Below are positions 19,349 through 20,925 of a stretch of 20,925 nt of DNA, piece by piece. Below the pieces are notes generated by a model. It saw only the letters and a list, made by a program, of their open reading frames with translations. It made no database searches and was not told where the DNA came from. Location: IMG/VR virus record IMGVR_UViG_3300044980_000105, positions 1-20,925 of that record. The stretch is one strand, 5' to 3'. The stretch's first letter is position 1. Every line of letters begins with the position of its first letter. Origin of the DNA: a virus. Made by a program: the position numbers and the translations under genes.

Positions 19349-20011
19349 ATGCCGTCAGAGAACACCAATATCCTCAATCTGGTCGGCAATGTCGGCGATC
19401 CGACACAGACCTCGCAGCCGGACGGTTCGACGCCGCCGTTTACCGTTGGCCGCCAGGGCGACAATCTCGCGTCCGACCTGCACGGCAAGTTCTGGACCGC
19501 CAACTATCGCAACAAGGTGTTCTCGGCCCAGGCGCTTGGCACCACCACCACCGGCATTACCATTCCGGTCGTTACCGCAACATTGGCCTCGGTGTTCACG
19601 CTGTACAATCCGCCGACATCGGGCGTGATTGCGGAAATCATCGATACGACGTTGCTCAACGTGTCCGCGACCACCGTTGTCGACATCTTCGGCTGGTACG
19701 CTTCCCCGCAACCGCAATCGGCCGCTGGCACGTTCACCACCAAGGGTACGGTCAATTCCGGCAAGGTCGAGGCGCCGAGCGCCAACCAGGTGTCGTTTTA
19801 TTCTTCGTACACCCATTCCGGAACGCCGACGATCTTTGCCGTGATCGGTGGCTATGGCGCCGTGAGCAATGCCTTCGGCCCGGTCTACAAGTTCTTCGAC
19901 GGCAGCCTGACATTGCCGCCCGGCATTGCGATGTCGCTTGCCGGCAACGTCGCTGCCGGCACCACAACTGGCATGGCCGCCGAAGTCCGCTGGGTCGAGT
20001 GGCCGTTATAA
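19349..20011 (+). CDS. Probable virion structural protein
   Basis: The product has 220 residues. It contains the segment GRQGDNLASDLHGKFWTANYRNKVFSA at about 34-60, a block (RQG-x-x-x-SDLHG-x-(Y/F)) that I recall from phage structural proteins. The remainder is strand-rich with Ser/Thr/Gly and a closing SLTLPPGIAMSL motif like the edge of a beta-sandwich. It may be a head fibre, decoration or minor head protein. TAGG lies a few bases before the ATG. Confidence 0.6.
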   Translation: MPSENTNILNLVGNVGDPTQTSQPDGSTPPFTVGRQGDNLASDLHGKFWTANYRNKVFSAQALGTTTTGITIPVVTATLASVFTLYNPPTSGVIAEIIDTTLLNVSATTVVDIFGWYASPQPQSAAGTFTTKGTVNSGKVEAPSANQVSFYSSYTHSGTPTIFAVIGGYGAVSNAFGPVYKFFDGSLTLPPGIAMSLAGNVAAGTTTGMAAEVRWVEWPL

Positions 20012-20027
20012 GAAATGAGCGGCCAGC

Positions 20028-20213
20028 ATGACACGATCCGCCAATGATTGGGCCGCACTGAAAAAGGCCGAGCGGGAAGGCCGGGAAGCGCCTGGAACCT
20101 ATGACCGGCTGTGGGCCGAGCATGAAGAACAGCTTGCGGCCAAGGAAAAAAAGCGGCTTGAGGACGAATTCGCCGAGGCCGTAAGTCTGCACAAGAAAGC
20201 CACGGGGTCTTAA
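20028..20213 (+). CDS. Small charged helical protein
   Basis: The product has 61 residues, almost all charged and helical (AALKKAEREGREAP, EEQLAAKEKKRLEDEFAEAV), likely a short coiled coil. No family was recognised. It precedes a larger coiled-coil protein, and the two may interact. No strong ribosome site is seen. Confidence 0.5.
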   Translation: MTRSANDWAALKKAEREGREAPGTYDRLWAEHEEQLAAKEKKRLEDEFAEAVSLHKKATGS

Positions 20214-20218
20214 AGACA

Positions 20219-20716
20219 ATGGCGATCAACCTGACCCCGAATTCCACCGCCGACGATATTCCGGGCGTGGTCGAGATCATCAAGCTATTGTCGGACTCCG
20301 AAGCCTATACTTCGCGGCTTGCGGAACTGCGTGGATTGGCGGCTACGGCTGACAGCAAGATGGCCGACGCCAAGGCCATGGCGGACAAGTATGCCGCGGC
20401 GACCGGCATGGTTGCCGATGCGACAAAGCTGCTTAACGAGCACAAGCGCCGCAACGACGAGCTGTCCGAACGCACCAATACCGTCAATGCGCGCGAGCGG
20501 GAAATTGCCAAGGCGGCATCCGAGCATGACCGGCATGTGAGTGCGGCTACGGCTGCACATGACAGCCGCGAGCAGGCGCTCAACGTCAGGGAAAACGAGG
20601 CCGACAGCAAGGCTGCCGAGCTGGCGGTTTTGGAACAATCCCTCAATGAACGCGAGGCTGCCATCGCGGCGCGCGAAGCGAAGATGAGGGAGATCGCCCG
20701 CTCCTTCGCGGAGTAG
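20219..20716 (+). CDS. Coiled-coil structural-module protein
   Basis: The product has 165 residues. From about 35 to the end it is a long amphipathic coiled coil made of repeated NAREREI/REQALNVRENE/NEREAAIAARE-type units, rich in Ala, Glu and Arg. The first 30 residues are more varied (LTPNSTADDIPGVVEIIKLL). Coiled-coil proteins downstream of head genes may act as tail-related, internal or assembly proteins; none of these is specifically supported. Confidence 0.65.
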   Translation: MAINLTPNSTADDIPGVVEIIKLLSDSEAYTSRLAELRGLAATADSKMADAKAMADKYAAATGMVADATKLLNEHKRRNDELSERTNTVNAREREIAKAASEHDRHVSAATAAHDSREQALNVRENEADSKAAELAVLEQSLNEREAAIAAREAKMREIARSFAE

Positions 20717-20719
20717 GCG

Positions 20720-20925
20720 ATGAGCGGCAAGGCATTCATTCAGGCCAAGGTCTATTGGGCGCCGCTTGGCTATGTCCAGCTTACCAGCGTCAACTCGCCT
20801 ACTGGATTGAGTGTGCCATCAGACGCCACCATTGCCGAGATCACCGTTGAGGCACAAGCCATTCGCTATCGTGACGACGGCGTCAATCCTACTGCCAGCG
20901 TGGGGATGCCCGTGGCCGCGGGGAA
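20720..20925 (+). CDS. Virion-associated protein, truncated by window end
   Basis: The visible 68 residues start four bases after the preceding stop and continue past the window. The sequence alternates strands and ends with the block AIRYRDDGVNPTASVGMPVAAG, which I recall from a common small phage structural family (R-x-RDDG-x-x-PTASVGMP). In that family the protein is often around 100 residues and found among head genes. The missing 3' end prevents further judgement. Confidence 0.6.
   Translation, partial: MSGKAFIQAKVYWAPLGYVQLTSVNSPTGLSVPSDATIAEITVEAQAIRYRDDGVNPTASVGMPVAAG

Noticed and set aside
1-20925. Diversity-generating retroelement, tRNA genes, integrase or attachment site
   Set aside because: No reverse transcriptase, template/variable repeat, cloverleaf-like sequence or recombinase motif was seen in the window; absence is limited to what can be read by eye.

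Overview
The window looks like most of the early and head-morphogenesis half of a tailed phage or prophage with a short tail (podovirus type), probably infecting an alphaproteobacterium related to Bradyrhizobium or other Rhizobiales. The reasons are the order of the head genes (small terminase, large terminase, portal of the head-tail connector family, a Bbp19-like protein, scaffold, major capsid), which resembles Bordetella phage BPP-1, and a GcrA-family regulator, a family essentially confined to alphaproteobacteria. No integrase, lysis gene, tail fibre, polymerase, rRNA, tRNA or CRISPR array is visible.

Layout. (1) 61-1276, leftward: a tightly overlapped early operon with an HNH-like protein, a 30-residue membrane microprotein, two small unknowns and a protein with an SSB-like acidic tip. 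(2) 1277-1349: a divergent control region with alternating TTGAC half-sites. (3) 1350-5012, rightward: an HTH repressor-like protein, GcrA, a DnaT-like replication protein, and a string of small genes (ribbon-helix-helix, Tat-signal candidate, zinc ribbon and others), nearly all linked by ATGA-type stop/start overlaps. (4) 5009-8142: a sugar-modification cassette with a WbuC-like cupin, a short-chain dehydrogenase, a winged-helix protein and a NovU/TylC3-like sugar C-methyltransferase. (5) 8046-8482, leftward: a small HTH protein and a zinc-ribbon protein. (6) 8483-9368: an 886-base noncoding region with a leftward terminator and structured RNA candidate, DnaA-box-like sites, a G-tract and three successive dyads before the terminase genes. 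(7) 9369-20925, rightward: packaging and head genes, with a glycosyltransferase-like gene inserted between scaffold and capsid; the last gene runs off the window.

Working together: the left and right early operons probably form a regulatory switch; GcrA and the HTH, RHH and wHTH proteins would tune host and phage transcription. The cupin, SDR, C-methyltransferase and GT-B-like protein together suggest that this phage makes or modifies a sugar, either on the host surface (superinfection exclusion or receptor change) or on the virion. That link is inference. Functions were read from motifs and remembered family patterns; no database search was run.
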